Shown: positions 7,991 to 17,633 of the stretch, one piece after another
How the letters are laid out: each line of letters opens with the position of its first letter
Position numbering within the stretch: the first letter of the stretch is position 1
From: CAYNKA01 sp964397655
GTDB lineage: Bacteria > Spirochaetota > Spirochaetia > DTKZ01
NCBI GenBank assembly: GCA_964397655.1
Contig: CAYNKA010000007.1
Span: forward strand, 127,535-191,534
Length of the DNA stretch: 64,000 bases
Direction of reading: 5' to 3'
Notes under the pieces: model-generated
What the model was told of the DNA's origin: nothing
Databases searched by the model: none
What the model saw: the letters and a program-made list of their open reading frames with translations, nothing else
Made by a program: the position numbers and the translations under genes

Positions 7991-8900
7991 TTACGCCTCC
8001 TCCGGCTGCGCCTGCGCCGTACGGTGTCTTGCCGCCGGCAGCGGCCATTTCGGCGATCGCCGATTCCCAGCCGAGGATGGCCTTCTTCCTCGAGGGGCCT
8101 TCGCCGTAATTGCCGAACTCGCCCGCCTTGCGGAGGACCCGGTGGCAGGGGATGAGGAAGGGGATGGGATTGTCGCCCACCGCGTTGCCTACGGCCCGAG
8201 CCCCCTTTTCCAGGCCGATGTGCCGCGCTATGTCCTCGTAGGAAACCGCCCTGCCCAGGGGGATCTTGACGAGGGCCTGCCAGACCTGGATCTGGAAATT
8301 GGTGCCGCGGACGTGGAGGTGGAGGGGGCCGGGTTCCCGGGGACCCGGAAGGGAAAAGACGCGTCCCACGAGGGGGGCCGTCGTGTCGGGCCGTTCGGAA
8401 AGTCTCGCGGCCGGCCAGTGCCGGACGAGGGCGGACACGGCGACGGCCTCGTCCTTGCCGTTGCCGAGGAAGGACAGGCCGCAGATCCCCCGCGGCGAGG
8501 CGGCGAGCAGGCAGGTCCCGAAGGGGGAGGGATGGAAGCCGTAGGCTATGTCGAGGCCCGCGCCTCCCGACTTGTACTCGCCCGGGGTCACGGCCTCGCA
8601 GGATACGAAGAGATCGTGGAGCCGTCCCGGCCCGGAAAGTCCCGACTCGTAGGCGGCATCGAGGACGTTCTCCGAGGCCTCGAGGAGCTTTTTCGCGTGC
8701 TCCTTCGTGAGGTATTGCAGGAACCTCTTGGGGCTTATCCCGACCCAGCGGGAAAAGAGCCTCTGGAAATGGAATTCGCTGAGGCCCGCGGCCGCCGCGA
8801 CGTCCTCGAGGGACGGCTGCCTCCTCACGTTCTTTTCCAGGAAATCGATCGCGAGTTCGACGCGCGCGTAATCCTCGGCGAGACCGGAAAAATCGCTCAT
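7980..8900 (-). CDS. AraC-type HTH / methylated-DNA-protein-cysteine methyltransferase (Ada-like)
   Basis: This 306-aa fusion starts with an AraC DNA-binding domain (residues about 10-105, two HTH motifs). It is followed by an O6-methylguanine-DNA methyltransferase domain with the active-site PCHRV (Cys252). It lacks the zinc-binding methylphosphotriester domain of E. coli Ada, so it cannot be switched on by the same Cys. Direct suicide repair of O6-alkylguanine is expected; a regulatory role is possible. The ATG at 8900 has a GGTGGGG site; a start seven codons upstream is less likely. The 3' end overlaps the decarboxylase pseudogene by 11 bases. Confidence 0.88.
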   Translation of the reverse strand: MSDFSGLAEDYARVELAIDFLEKNVRRQPSLEDVAAAAGLSEFHFQRLFSRWVGISPKRFLQYLTKEHAKKLLEASENVLDAAYESGLSGPGRLHDLFVSCEAVTPGEYKSGGAGLDIAYGFHPSPFGTCLLAASPRGICGLSFLGNGKDEAVAVSALVRHWPAARLSERPDTTAPLVGRVFSLPGPREPGPLHLHVRGTNFQIQVWQALVKIPLGRAVSYEDIARHIGLEKGARAVGNAVGDNPIPFLIPCHRVLRKAGEFGNYGEGPSRKKAILGWESAIAEMAAAGGKTPYGAGAAGGGVNVL

Positions 8901-8993
8901 ATTCCCCACCTCTCGATTCAAGAATGCCGCGAAACATCCCCCGAATCAACCCGATTCTTGCGCAAGAAGCCCGTTTCCGGCAGAATGGGCGCC

Positions 8994-9833
8994 ATGTCCG
9001 TCGTATATGCCATCCTCGCGGCCCTCCTCTACGGGAGCGCCGACTTCGCGGGCGGCTTCGCGAGCCGCCGCGCCTCGGTTTTTTCCGTCCTCGTCCTGTC
9101 GCAGCTCGCGGGGGCCGCGCTCGCCCTCGTCGCCGCGCCTCTTCTCGGGCCGAATTACCCCCTGCCGGCCGACCTGCTGTGGGGGGCACTCGGCGGCCTC
9201 TCAGGGGCCGTCGGGCTCTTCTTCCTTTATTACGGCATAGCAGCGGGCATCGTTGCGGTCGTCTCCTCGGTCTCCGCCCTGGTCGGCGCCCTCGTCCCCA
9301 TGGCCTTCGGCCTCATGCTCGGCGAGACGCCCTCCGTCCCCGCGTGGATCGGGGCAGCGATCTGCCTACCCGCCGTGCTCCTGCTTTCCTACGAACGGTC
9401 GGGGAATGAGGCGAGGCGGGCGGTCAGGAAATCGCTCCTCTTCGGCGTTCTCGCCGGCCTCGGTTTCGGGGGCTTTTTCATCGCGGTTTCGCGCCCAGGC
9501 GCTGGCGCGGGCATCTGGCCTCTCGTCGCCTCCAGGGCCGCCTCGATCCTCTCGATTTCGGCCGCAGCTTTCCTCCTGCGCAGGTCGATGAGGCCCGCCT
9601 CGGGAGGGCTCTGGATCGTGATCGCGGCCGGGCTCTGCGACATGGGAGCGAACATCGCCTTCGTCCTCGGCACACGCGAGGGGCTCCTCGTCCTCGTCAC
9701 GATCATCACCTCGCTCTTCCCCGGACCGACCGTCCTGCTCGCGCGGATCTTCATGCACCAGAGGCTCGGCCCCGCGCGGCTCGCCGGGTTCGTCCTCGCC
9801 CTGGCAGGGGTCGCTCTCATCGGGGCGGGGTGA
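8994..9833 (+). CDS. EamA/DMT-superfamily membrane transporter
   Basis: This roughly 279-aa protein is almost entirely hydrophobic, with about ten predicted membrane helices in two similar halves (AILAALLYGSADFAGGFASRR; LFGVLAGLGFGGFFIAVSR). That is the drug/metabolite transporter pattern with duplicated EamA domains. The substrate cannot be told. An ATG three codons earlier (8985) is an alternative start. It is divergent from the AraC-MGMT gene and convergent with the XPB partner gene. Confidence 0.8.
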   Translation: MSVVYAILAALLYGSADFAGGFASRRASVFSVLVLSQLAGAALALVAAPLLGPNYPLPADLLWGALGGLSGAVGLFFLYYGIAAGIVAVVSSVSALVGALVPMAFGLMLGETPSVPAWIGAAICLPAVLLLSYERSGNEARRAVRKSLLFGVLAGLGFGGFFIAVSRPGAGAGIWPLVASRAASILSISAAAFLLRRSMRPASGGLWIVIAAGLCDMGANIAFVLGTREGLLVLVTIITSLFPGPTVLLARIFMHQRLGPARLAGFVLALAGVALIGAG

Positions 9834-9933
9834 GCCGGAGAGGCGTACCTACAGGTGAGGACGAGCCTCTCACCGCGATGCCGAAGGCGTCGCAGGCCGG
9901 GGTCCCGCGTTCATCGTCTTTCCTTTACTCGAA

Positions 9934-12063
9934 CTACCCCATCAAAAAGCCGCGGAGGCGGCGGACGAGGCTGATCTTCTTCACGGGTATTTCCAGCGGC
10001 CTGTCCTCGGGGATCGTCGCGGCGACGAGGATGAGGTCGGTGCCGGTTTTCTTCAGTTCGCGGGGCCGGGCGAAGACCCTGGTCGGAGCCCCGTCCTGAG
10101 CCCTGAGGATGATTTCGAGGTAGTTCGACGGGTTCTTCAGGGTCTGCTCGATCACGAGGACCTTGCCCACGTAGTCGAGGCCCTTCGCCTCGCTCTTTTC
10201 CTTGCGTCCGGAATCCGGGCGAAGCTGTTCACGGACGAGGACGAGTTTCTTCCTGATCCTTTCCCTGATCTCCCTGTCCTGATCTTCGGGGAAGGCCGCC
10301 TCGTCCAGGAGCCTTTCGAGCTCCTTCATGAGCTTCTCCGCGCCGATGAACCGTTCCGCATCGTCCCGCCCCTCCGGGTCGTTTCGCTCGCGGACGCCCG
10401 GGCCGCCGGCCGGTTTCATGGGAGAAAAGCCGCGGGGATGGAGGATCGAGCCCCTCGGGCGGGCTGGTTCGGTATGAACGGGTTCCGGCGGATCGAAGAG
10501 GGTCTGCTGGAGTTCCCTGCCACCCTCGTCCGTCCCCCCGACCGAATCGGGGAAGCCGCCGCCGGGGGCGAACTCCTCGCTCCTCCTCACCGGCGGGAAG
10601 AGATCGATGCCCGCCGCCTTCAGGATGCGGCGGCATTCCGGCAGCGAGGAGCGGTCCGTGAGGTAGATCCCCGGAGCGAGCCGGAGCCGGATGAATTTCC
10701 TGAGTTCCTCCAGGTGTTCGATGAGGTGCATCCTGTCCTCGTCCGCCGCGATCACCACTCCCTCGAAGAGGGCGAGGCTGCCGTATTCCCTTTCCCAGAC
10801 ATCGAGCGAAAAGGAGACGTTCTGAGGCGTCGCGTGCGCGGAGAGCCTCTCCAATTCGCGGGAGACCTCCCTGCCGTGGAAGCCGAGCGAGAGGGCCTGG
10901 GCGAACGATTCCTTCGAGAGCTCGTACTGGGAGAGCGTGTCGTAGCGCCTGAGGTGCGCCGCGGCCGCGAGGACGAGCCCCTCCCTGAGGGACAGGTCCG
11001 GCTTCGCGGCGATGTCGAAATTCGGCTGGAGGATGATGCCGGCCTCGTCCGAGGCGCCGCGATTCCTCGAGGGGAATCGGGGATTGGGAAGCCAGGAGCC
11101 GTCCTCGGTCCGCGCGACCGCGTCCCAGGCCTCGAGGGCGTCGATCCAATCCTCCCGCACGACGAGGTCGGGAGCGGCGCGATGCGCGACCAGCCTGGCC
11201 AGCTTGACGAGGGCGTCCTTTCCGTACGCCCTGTCCTTCGCGAGCGTTGGGAGGAAGCCTGCGAGGAATTCGGCCTCGCGCCAGGCCTTGAGAACGTCGG
11301 ATTCCCTGGAGCAGCGGACGAGGAGGCAGGACCGGGCGAGTTCGTCGAGCGCGGCGAAGTCTCGCCACGCGTCGAGGTCGATCCCGTGCCCTCCTTCCCC
11401 CCGCCTGAGGAGTCCGGCCGTTCGAAGTGCCGAGAAGAGCAGCCCGAACCGCGTCCCCTCCTCGTCGGGGAAGAGGATCGGCAGTCGCTTGCGGATCTCC
11501 GTCTCGGTCTTTTTCCTGATTCCGCCGTCGGATTTGAGGAAGTCGCCCTCCTCGAGCAGAACGGAGAGCAGGGCGATGAGCAGGGAATCCGAGATCCAGG
11601 GCCGGGGGAGGTCCGTCGGCTCGGCCTTTCTGCTCCTCACGAGGAGGCTTGCGTCCACCGCGGAGGCGAGAAGGTCTTCCTCGAGCAGGGGATTGAGCAG
11701 GATCTCCTCGTCTCCGCCGCTCCTGTCCGCGTATACGAGGAGCCGGTCCTGGAGGTTGAGCAGGTGGTGATGGAGGTCGAGGTAGCCGAGCTCGCCGTCG
11801 AAGAACCGGTGGAGCTCCTCGTGGGTCGGCGCGTCGAGGAGGTAGACCGCGGTGAGGAGCCTCGCGTCCCGCTCGTCGACGAGGGCGAGGATGCTCCTTC
11901 TCGTGTCGGGCCGCCGGAGAAAGGCTTCCATGCCCTCGAGCAGGTTGTGCTTGTTGAAGGGCGACTTCACGTCCCCCAGGTAGTTGCGGAGGATGTCGAA
12001 GAATGCCGCGTCCGGCAGGGTGAGAAACGCTGATTTCCATCTCGCCGGCGAATTCGCGCTCAC
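9934..12063 (-). CDS. Helicase-associated protein (XPB/Ssl2-like Helicase_C_3 domain), partner of XPB
   Basis: A 709-aa protein. The middle (about residues 340-450, IILQPNFDIAAKPDLSLREG..ELSKESFAQALSLGF..THATPQNV-like) resembles the 'helicase C-terminal domain 3' of XPB-associated proteins. The N-terminal 330 residues are helical, and the C-terminus is charged with a possible small beta domain. It starts at GTG 12063, which overlaps the helicase TGA (GTGA) and has a GGGAGG site, so the two are translationally coupled. Mycobacteria also place a protein of this type beside ercc3/XPB (from memory). Its activity is unknown; a regulatory or strand-engagement subunit for the helicase is an inference. 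Confidence 0.75.
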   Translation of the reverse strand: MSANSPARWKSAFLTLPDAAFFDILRNYLGDVKSPFNKHNLLEGMEAFLRRPDTRRSILALVDERDARLLTAVYLLDAPTHEELHRFFDGELGYLDLHHHLLNLQDRLLVYADRSGGDEEILLNPLLEEDLLASAVDASLLVRSRKAEPTDLPRPWISDSLLIALLSVLLEEGDFLKSDGGIRKKTETEIRKRLPILFPDEEGTRFGLLFSALRTAGLLRRGEGGHGIDLDAWRDFAALDELARSCLLVRCSRESDVLKAWREAEFLAGFLPTLAKDRAYGKDALVKLARLVAHRAAPDLVVREDWIDALEAWDAVARTEDGSWLPNPRFPSRNRGASDEAGIILQPNFDIAAKPDLSLREGLVLAAAAHLRRYDTLSQYELSKESFAQALSLGFHGREVSRELERLSAHATPQNVSFSLDVWEREYGSLALFEGVVIAADEDRMHLIEHLEELRKFIRLRLAPGIYLTDRSSLPECRRILKAAGIDLFPPVRRSEEFAPGGGFPDSVGGTDEGGRELQQTLFDPPEPVHTEPARPRGSILHPRGFSPMKPAGGPGVRERNDPEGRDDAERFIGAEKLMKELERLLDEAAFPEDQDREIRERIRKKLVLVREQLRPDSGRKEKSEAKGLDYVGKVLVIEQTLKNPSNYLEIILRAQDGAPTRVFARPRELKKTGTDLILVAATIPEDRPLEIPVKKISLVRRLRGFLMG

Positions 12064-13730
12064 TTGAGGTCCTCCCAAATCTCGATGCGGTATTTATACC
12101 CCTGTTCGGTGAGGAATTTCTGCCTGTTCGCTCCGAAGGTCTCCTCGGTCGTGTAGCGGGAGACGATCGAATAGAAGAAGGAGTTGCGCTTCTTCGGCCG
12201 GAGGATGCGGCCGAGCCTCTGTGCCTCCTCCTGCCTGGATCCGAAGGTCCCGGAGACCTGGATCGCCACCGACGCGTCCGGCAGGTCGATCGCGAAGTTG
12301 GCCACCTTCGAAACCACGATGACGCGGACCCTGCCCCGCTTGAAGTCGTCGTAGATCTTCTCGCGCTCAGCGTTCGGCGTCCTGCCCGTTATGAGCGGAG
12401 CCCCGATGTCCTTCGCGATCTCCTCGAGCTGGTCCAGGTACTGGCCGATCACGAGGACGGGATCCTCCGGGTGGTTCTCGATGAGCTCCTTGGCGATCCT
12501 GATTTTATACGGGTTCTCGCTCGCGATGCGGAATTTCTGCCTCTTGTCCGCGGTGGCGTAGGGTATCTTGAGGGCCTCGGGAAGGTTCACCCGGATCTCT
12601 ATGCAGGTCGCCTCGGCGATCCAGCCCTTGGCCTCGAGCTCCTTCCACGGCACGTCGTAGCGCTTCGGCCCCACCAGGGAGAACACGTCCTCCTCCCTGC
12701 CGTCCTCGCGGACCAGGGTGGCGGTGAGGCCGAGCCTCCTCATGGACTGGATCTCGGCGGTGACGCGGAACACCGGGGCCGGGAGGAGGTGCACCTCGTC
12801 GTAGATGACGAGGCCCCATTTCCTCTCCCGGAAGAGCCGGAAGTGGGGGAACTCGGCCTCCGGGCCCGGCCTCCACACGAGGATCTGGTAGGTTCCGACG
12901 GTGACCGGCCGGATGAGCTTCGCCTCGCCCGTGTATTCCCCGATCTCCTCCTCGGTGAGCGTGGTCTTGTCCAGGAGCTCGTCGATCCATTGATGCACCG
13001 CGGCCACGTTCGTGGTGAGGATGAGGGTGCTGGTCTTGAGCCTCTCCATGACCGTCATGCCGACGACGGTCTTGCCCGCGCCGCAGGGAAGGACGAGCGC
13101 GCCGAACCCCGTGCCGGGCTGGCCGTCGGCGAGGAAGGCTTTCGCGGCTTCACGCTGGTAGTCCCTCACCTTGAAAGGTTTCCCGGAGCCCGCGGTCTCG
13201 CGGAACGCGATTTCGATCCGCTCCCCCTCCTCGAGGGGCGCCTCGTCCTTCACCGGATATCCGATGCGGATGAGCTCCTGCTTGATCGTCCCGCGGTCCG
13301 TTAGGGAGACGAAAAAACCGTTTTCCGCGGGTGCGAGGTATTTCGCGACCCTCCTCGTGGACTCGATCTCCGCCCGCGCCTGGGGATCGGAGACCTCGAG
13401 GGCGAGCCTGTAGGGGTCGTCCGTCGCAGTGAGGCGGAGCTTGCCGAATTTCGCGATGGTCTCGCGCACGTTCGTCACGATGTTCTCCGGCACGGGGTAG
13501 CGCGAATTGCCCGCGAGCGCAGCCTCGATGGCGGAGGCGGAAAGCCCGGCGGACGCCGCGTTCCAGAGGGAGAGGGGGCTCATCCTGTAGGTGTGGATGT
13601 GCTCCGGCGACTTCTGCAGCTCCGCGAAGGGTGCTATCGCCGAACGCGCCGCATCGAAGCCGTCCGCGTGGACGTCGAGAAGCAGGGTGCCGTCGCTCTG
13701 GACGATGAGGGCTTTCGTGAGGTCGGTCAT
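12060..13730 (-). CDS. XPB-family superfamily 2 DNA helicase (bacterial ERCC3)
   Basis: This 556-aa helicase has Walker A LPCGAGKT (residues 214-221), a DEVH box (311-314), the RED motif of XPB (341-343) and a C-terminal helicase domain with QRLGRILRPK. The N-terminal damage-recognition-like part (LIVQSDGTLLLDV; HTYRMSPLSLWNA) is very similar to actinobacterial XPB. It should be a 3'-5' ATP-dependent helicase of DNA repair. The start at 13730 matches the family N-terminus. No Shine-Dalgarno is present, and an extended -10 lies only 10 bp upstream, pointing to a leaderless mRNA. It is the first gene of a two-gene unit. Confidence 0.92.
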   Translation of the reverse strand: MTDLTKALIVQSDGTLLLDVHADGFDAARSAIAPFAELQKSPEHIHTYRMSPLSLWNAASAGLSASAIEAALAGNSRYPVPENIVTNVRETIAKFGKLRLTATDDPYRLALEVSDPQARAEIESTRRVAKYLAPAENGFFVSLTDRGTIKQELIRIGYPVKDEAPLEEGERIEIAFRETAGSGKPFKVRDYQREAAKAFLADGQPGTGFGALVLPCGAGKTVVGMTVMERLKTSTLILTTNVAAVHQWIDELLDKTTLTEEEIGEYTGEAKLIRPVTVGTYQILVWRPGPEAEFPHFRLFRERKWGLVIYDEVHLLPAPVFRVTAEIQSMRRLGLTATLVREDGREEDVFSLVGPKRYDVPWKELEAKGWIAEATCIEIRVNLPEALKIPYATADKRQKFRIASENPYKIRIAKELIENHPEDPVLVIGQYLDQLEEIAKDIGAPLITGRTPNAEREKIYDDFKRGRVRVIVVSKVANFAIDLPDASVAIQVSGTFGSRQEEAQRLGRILRPKKRNSFFYSIVSRYTTEETFGANRQKFLTEQGYKYRIEIWEDLK

Positions 13731-13739
13731 ACGGGGAAG

Positions 13740-13748
13740 TTTATAGCA
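13740..13748 (-). promoter_or_regulatory. Extended -10 promoter of the XPB helicase
   Basis: On the minus strand this reads TGCTATAAA, an extended -10 without a convincing -35. The predicted transcription start is about three bases before the ATG. Confidence 0.5.
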
Positions 13749-13878
13749 CGGATGGCTGAAAAGAAACAGCTTGACCGGTCCGCGGAAATCCGCGGCATGG
13801 TGTGGCGGCGTTCCCGTTTTCATGGTATACTGTATGGACAGACGTCATACGCCGATCTGCGGCGTGGAGGAGGACAGC

Positions 13879-14862
13879 ATGAAGCTTCTTTTCATCGGCG
13901 GCACGGGAAACATCTCGAGAGCCTGTACGGACAAGGCGATTGAGAAAGGCTGGGACGTGTTCCACCTCAACCGCGGAAACCGTCCCGAGGAGGTCAGGCC
14001 CGAAGTGACGACCTTGAGGGGAGACGTCAACGACGCGGCCTCGGTCAAGGCCCTCCTGGGTTCCCGTTCCTTCGATGCGGTGGTGGACTGGGTCGCCTAC
14101 TCGGCGAAGGACGTGAGGCGGGACATCGACGTCTTTTCGGGCAGGACCGGTCAGTACGTGTTCATCAGCACGGCCTCGGCCTACCTCAAGCCCCCCCGTT
14201 CCCTCCCGGTCACGGAATCCACGCCGCTCGCGAATCCCTTCTGGCAGTATTCCAGGGACAAGATCGAGGGTGAGATCGCCCTGCGCGAGGCCGCCGACAA
14301 GTCCGGCTTTCCCTTCACGGTGGTCAGGCCGAGCCATACCTACGGCGACGGCTGGATACCGACCCCCTTCGGTTCCGCGGAGTTCACCGTCGCTCAGAGA
14401 ATGCTCGACGGCAAGGAGGTCGTCGTCCCCGGCGACGGGCAGTCGATCTGGACCCTTACGCACAACAGCGACTTCGCCAAGGGTTTCGTCGGGCTGCTCG
14501 GCAACTCCCGGGCGTTGGGCGAGGCCTTCCACATCACGAGCGACGAGCTTCAGACCTGGGACAACGTGCACCACGCCATAGCCGACGCCCTGGGAGTGAA
14601 GGCGAAGATCGTCCACATACCTTCCGATCGCATCGCGGCGAAGTACCCGGACTGGACCGGAAATCTCCTGGGCGACAAGTCGAACAGCGCGATCTTCGAC
14701 AACACGAAGATCAAACGCTTCGTGCCGGACTTCGTATGCGAAACCCCCTTCGCCGTGGGAATCAGGAAGTCCGTGGCATGGCTGGAGAAACACCCCGGAA
14801 AGAAGGTGATCAACCCTACTACGAACGAGAGACTAGACGAACTCGTCAGGACTTGCCGTTGA
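13879..14862 (+). CDS. NAD-dependent epimerase/dehydratase (extended SDR)
   Basis: This 327-aa protein has the Rossmann glycine motif GGTGNIS at residues 7-13. STASAYL is followed later by YSRDK, the YxxxK catalytic pair of extended short-chain dehydrogenases. Domain order and length fit nucleotide-sugar epimerase/dehydratases, but the substrate is unknown. The ATG at 13879 follows GGAGGAGGACAGC. It is convergent with acetate kinase; the two coding regions overlap by 17 bp. Confidence 0.85.
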   Translation: MKLLFIGGTGNISRACTDKAIEKGWDVFHLNRGNRPEEVRPEVTTLRGDVNDAASVKALLGSRSFDAVVDWVAYSAKDVRRDIDVFSGRTGQYVFISTASAYLKPPRSLPVTESTPLANPFWQYSRDKIEGEIALREAADKSGFPFTVVRPSHTYGDGWIPTPFGSAEFTVAQRMLDGKEVVVPGDGQSIWTLTHNSDFAKGFVGLLGNSRALGEAFHITSDELQTWDNVHHAIADALGVKAKIVHIPSDRIAAKYPDWTGNLLGDKSNSAIFDNTKIKRFVPDFVCETPFAVGIRKSVAWLEKHPGKKVINPTTNERLDELVRTCR

Positions 14863-16051
14863 AGGCGAGTTCGTACGTGTCGATCGCGATCTGCAGCTCC
14901 TCGTTCGTCGGGATGACCGCGATGGCCGTCGGCGAGTATTCGTGGGAAATGATCCCCATTTTCGAGCCGAGTTCCCGATTCTTCTCGTAATCCATGAAGA
15001 TCCTGAGGTTCTCCAGCTTGTTGCAGATCCTCTCCCGCATCCTGACGCCGTATTGGCCCACGCCGCCTGTGAAAACGATCGCGTCCACCTTGATGATGTT
15101 GGCCGAGTAGGCGCCTATGTACTTCCTGATCCTGTAGGCGTAGACGTCCAGGGCCTCTTGGGCGTTCTTGTCCCCGTTCTCGGCGGCCTTCTCTATATCC
15201 CGGAGATCGTTGGATATGCCCGAGAGCCCGAGGAGGCCGCTCTTCTTGTTGAGGATCGTGTTGAGCTGGTCCGCCGTATAGCCCCGCTGCATGAGGTAGA
15301 GCAGCACGGCAGGATCGATGTCTCCCGACCTCGTGCCCATGAGGAGCCCTTCCAACGGGGTGAATCCCATGGAGGTGTCGATCGACTTGCCGTGATAGAT
15401 CGCGGTTATCGAGGCTCCGTTGCCCAGGTGGCAGGAGATGACGTTCGTGTTGTCCGGGGACCTCTTGAGCAACTTCACGACCTCCGCCGCCACGTAGCGG
15501 TGGCTCGTGCCGTGGAATCCGTATCGCCTGATGCGGAATTTCTCGTAGAATTCCCTCGGGATGCCGTAAAGATAGGCCGAAGGCGGCAGGGTCTGGTGGA
15601 AGGCCGTGTCGAAGACCGCGACCTCGGGCTTCGCGCCGAGGAGGGCGATAGTAGCCTTGATGCCCATGAGGTTTGCGGGATTGTGGAGGGGGGCGAGCTC
15701 CGACACCTTGTCGATGGTGTCTACGACCTTGTCGTCGATGATGACCGATTCGGCGTAGTATTCGCCTCCGTGCACGACTCGATGGCCCGCCGCCGAAATC
15801 TCGTCTATGCTCCCGATCATGCCGGTCTTGGGATCGGTGAGGGCCTTCTGGACCAGGACCATGGCGGTCTTGTGGTCGGGAATGAAGCATTCCTCCTCGA
15901 AGACGCCACGGGGTGTTTCCTGCTTTATCTTGCCGGTCTTTTCGCCGATCCGTTCGACGAGACCCTTGCCGAGGCTCTGGCGCTCGGGCATTTCGTACAC
16001 TTCGTATTTCAGGGACGAACTGCCGCAGTTTATGACGAGAATCTTCCGCAT
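14846..16051 (-). CDS. ackA: Acetate kinase
   Basis: This 401-aa protein has the acetate kinase signatures LVINCGSSSLKYEV at the N-terminus and MGFTPLEGLLMGTRSGDIDP in the middle. It covers the full length of the family, with the ASKHA phosphate-binding and adenosine motifs. It converts acetyl-phosphate plus ADP to acetate plus ATP, the main ATP-forming step of fermentative acetate production. A GGAG site precedes the ATG. No phosphate acetyltransferase gene lies next to it. Confidence 0.97.
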   Translation of the reverse strand: MRKILVINCGSSSLKYEVYEMPERQSLGKGLVERIGEKTGKIKQETPRGVFEEECFIPDHKTAMVLVQKALTDPKTGMIGSIDEISAAGHRVVHGGEYYAESVIIDDKVVDTIDKVSELAPLHNPANLMGIKATIALLGAKPEVAVFDTAFHQTLPPSAYLYGIPREFYEKFRIRRYGFHGTSHRYVAAEVVKLLKRSPDNTNVISCHLGNGASITAIYHGKSIDTSMGFTPLEGLLMGTRSGDIDPAVLLYLMQRGYTADQLNTILNKKSGLLGLSGISNDLRDIEKAAENGDKNAQEALDVYAYRIRKYIGAYSANIIKVDAIVFTGGVGQYGVRMRERICNKLENLRIFMDYEKNRELGSKMGIISHEYSPTAIAVIPTNEELQIAIDTYELAFNGKS

Positions 16052-16170
16052 GTCTCCACTCCTGCTTTTCGATGGTTGCCGTTATTTTGCTCGATTGTAC
16101 ACCGATTTCGGCGGAAAGGGAAATTCTATCCGAGGACCCGGGCATGGGATCGTTCGCCGGATTCCCGGAT

Positions 16171-16198
16171 TTGTTTTCGGGAAAAAACCGGTTATAAT
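16171..16198 (+). promoter_or_regulatory. Promoter of the PIN-PhoH gene
   Basis: TTGTTT and a perfect TATAAT are 16 bp apart, about 42 bp before the GTG start. Confidence 0.6.
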
Positions 16199-16239
16199 GG
16201 AGACGGCGGATCGACCGTTCGATTTCGAGGAGGGGAACC

Positions 16240-17538
16240 GTGAGCACGCCAATGAAGACCTTCGTCATCGACACGAACGTTTTCATCCATCGACCTGACG
16301 CCATCCTGAGCTTCCGCGACAACGAGGTCGTCGTTCCGCTCTGGGTGCTCGAGGAACTCGACAACCTCAAGACCTACAGCGACGAGAAAGGCAGGAACGC
16401 GAGGCACGCGATCCGATTCCTCGACGAGGTCAGCAAGAAGGGCAAGCTCAACGAGGGAGTCAGGCTCGACAACGGCTCGATCGTCCGGGTGGAACTCAAT
16501 TACTCGAAGGACGCCCCGGTGGATTTCCCGATGGACAAGGCGGACAACAAGATCATCCTGACCGCCTACGAGCTCCACAGGAAGGGGAAGACGGTGTTCT
16601 TCGTCTCGAAGGACATCAACGCGCGGGTCAAGGCTACCGCGCTCGGGCTCCGAGTCGTCGACTACGAGAAGCAGAAGGTCAACATCGACAGTCTGTACGC
16701 GGGCTACCAGGAACTCGACGGTTTCTCGGAAACCGTACGCCTTCTCAGGGAAACGGGGTCGGCCCCGTGGAACGAGGAACCGTACCCGAACCAGTTCCTG
16801 GCCTTCCGTCAGAAGGAGGAGGATCCCGTCGTCGCACGCTACTCGAGGCGGACAAGGAGCCTCAGGGCGGTGGGGCCCGATTCACCCCTGGTGTGCGGGG
16901 TCATGGCCCTCAACCTCCAGCAGAGGATGGCCTTCGAGCTTCTCCTCGACCCCGAGGTCCATCTCGTGAGCCTGGTGGGCAAGGCGGGGACCGGGAAGAC
17001 CCTTCTCGCCATCGCGGCCGGTCTCATGAACACACTCGAATCCCAGCGGTACACGCGGGTCCTCGTCAGCAGGCCGGTGATCCCCCTGGGCAAGGACATC
17101 GGTTACCTTCCCGGCGGCAAGGACGAGAAGCTCTCTCATTGGATGCAGCCGCTCTTCGACAACCTGGACTACATCCTGAGCGTGTACCGCAGGCCCAACC
17201 TCAAGACCGTGGAGCAGCTCATGTCGAGCAAGCATATCGAACTCGAGGCCCTCGCTTTCATCCGCGGCCGTTCGCTTCCCGGCCAGTACATCATCATCGA
17301 CGAGGCCCAGAATCTCTCGCCTCACGAGATCAAGACGATCGTGAGCCGGGCCGGACAGGGAACGAAGGTCGTGCTCACCGGCGATCCGTACCAGATCGAC
17401 AGCCCCTACCTGGACGCGAACTCCAACGGACTGTCCTATCTTGTGGACGTGTTCAAGGGTCAGGACATCTTCGGGCACGTCACCATGCTGAAGTCGGAGC
17501 GGAGTCCTCTCGCGGAACTCGCCGCCGAGCTTCTTTGA
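16240..17538 (+). CDS. PIN-domain/PhoH-family ATPase (PhoH2)
   Basis: This 432-aa protein starts with a PIN ribonuclease domain (residues about 6-140; FVIDTNVFIHRP, with the acidic residues D10 and others). The C-terminal PhoH P-loop ATPase (about 215-432) has VGKAGTGKT and a DEAQN Walker B. The fusion matches PhoH2 proteins, which are described as RNA helicase/ribonucleases. The GTG start follows GAGGAGGGGAACC; ATG in codon 5 is an alternative. It is convergent with the MinD-like gene. Confidence 0.92.
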   Translation: MSTPMKTFVIDTNVFIHRPDAILSFRDNEVVVPLWVLEELDNLKTYSDEKGRNARHAIRFLDEVSKKGKLNEGVRLDNGSIVRVELNYSKDAPVDFPMDKADNKIILTAYELHRKGKTVFFVSKDINARVKATALGLRVVDYEKQKVNIDSLYAGYQELDGFSETVRLLRETGSAPWNEEPYPNQFLAFRQKEEDPVVARYSRRTRSLRAVGPDSPLVCGVMALNLQQRMAFELLLDPEVHLVSLVGKAGTGKTLLAIAAGLMNTLESQRYTRVLVSRPVIPLGKDIGYLPGGKDEKLSHWMQPLFDNLDYILSVYRRPNLKTVEQLMSSKHIELEALAFIRGRSLPGQYIIIDEAQNLSPHEIKTIVSRAGQGTKVVLTGDPYQIDSPYLDANSNGLSYLVDVFKGQDIFGHVTMLKSERSPLAELAAELL

Positions 17539-17633
17539 TCGGGATTTCCATCCGGATGCCGTATTCGCGGCACGATGCAGGGGAAGGCTTCGCCGCCGCA
17601 CGGCCGGCGAGGCTGCGGCCGGCGCGTCGAGCT

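Noticed and set aside
7948..9189. 413-codon minus-strand frame across the AraC-MGMT region
   Set aside because: Arg/Pro/Gly-rich shadow of the real gene in another frame, without conserved motifs.
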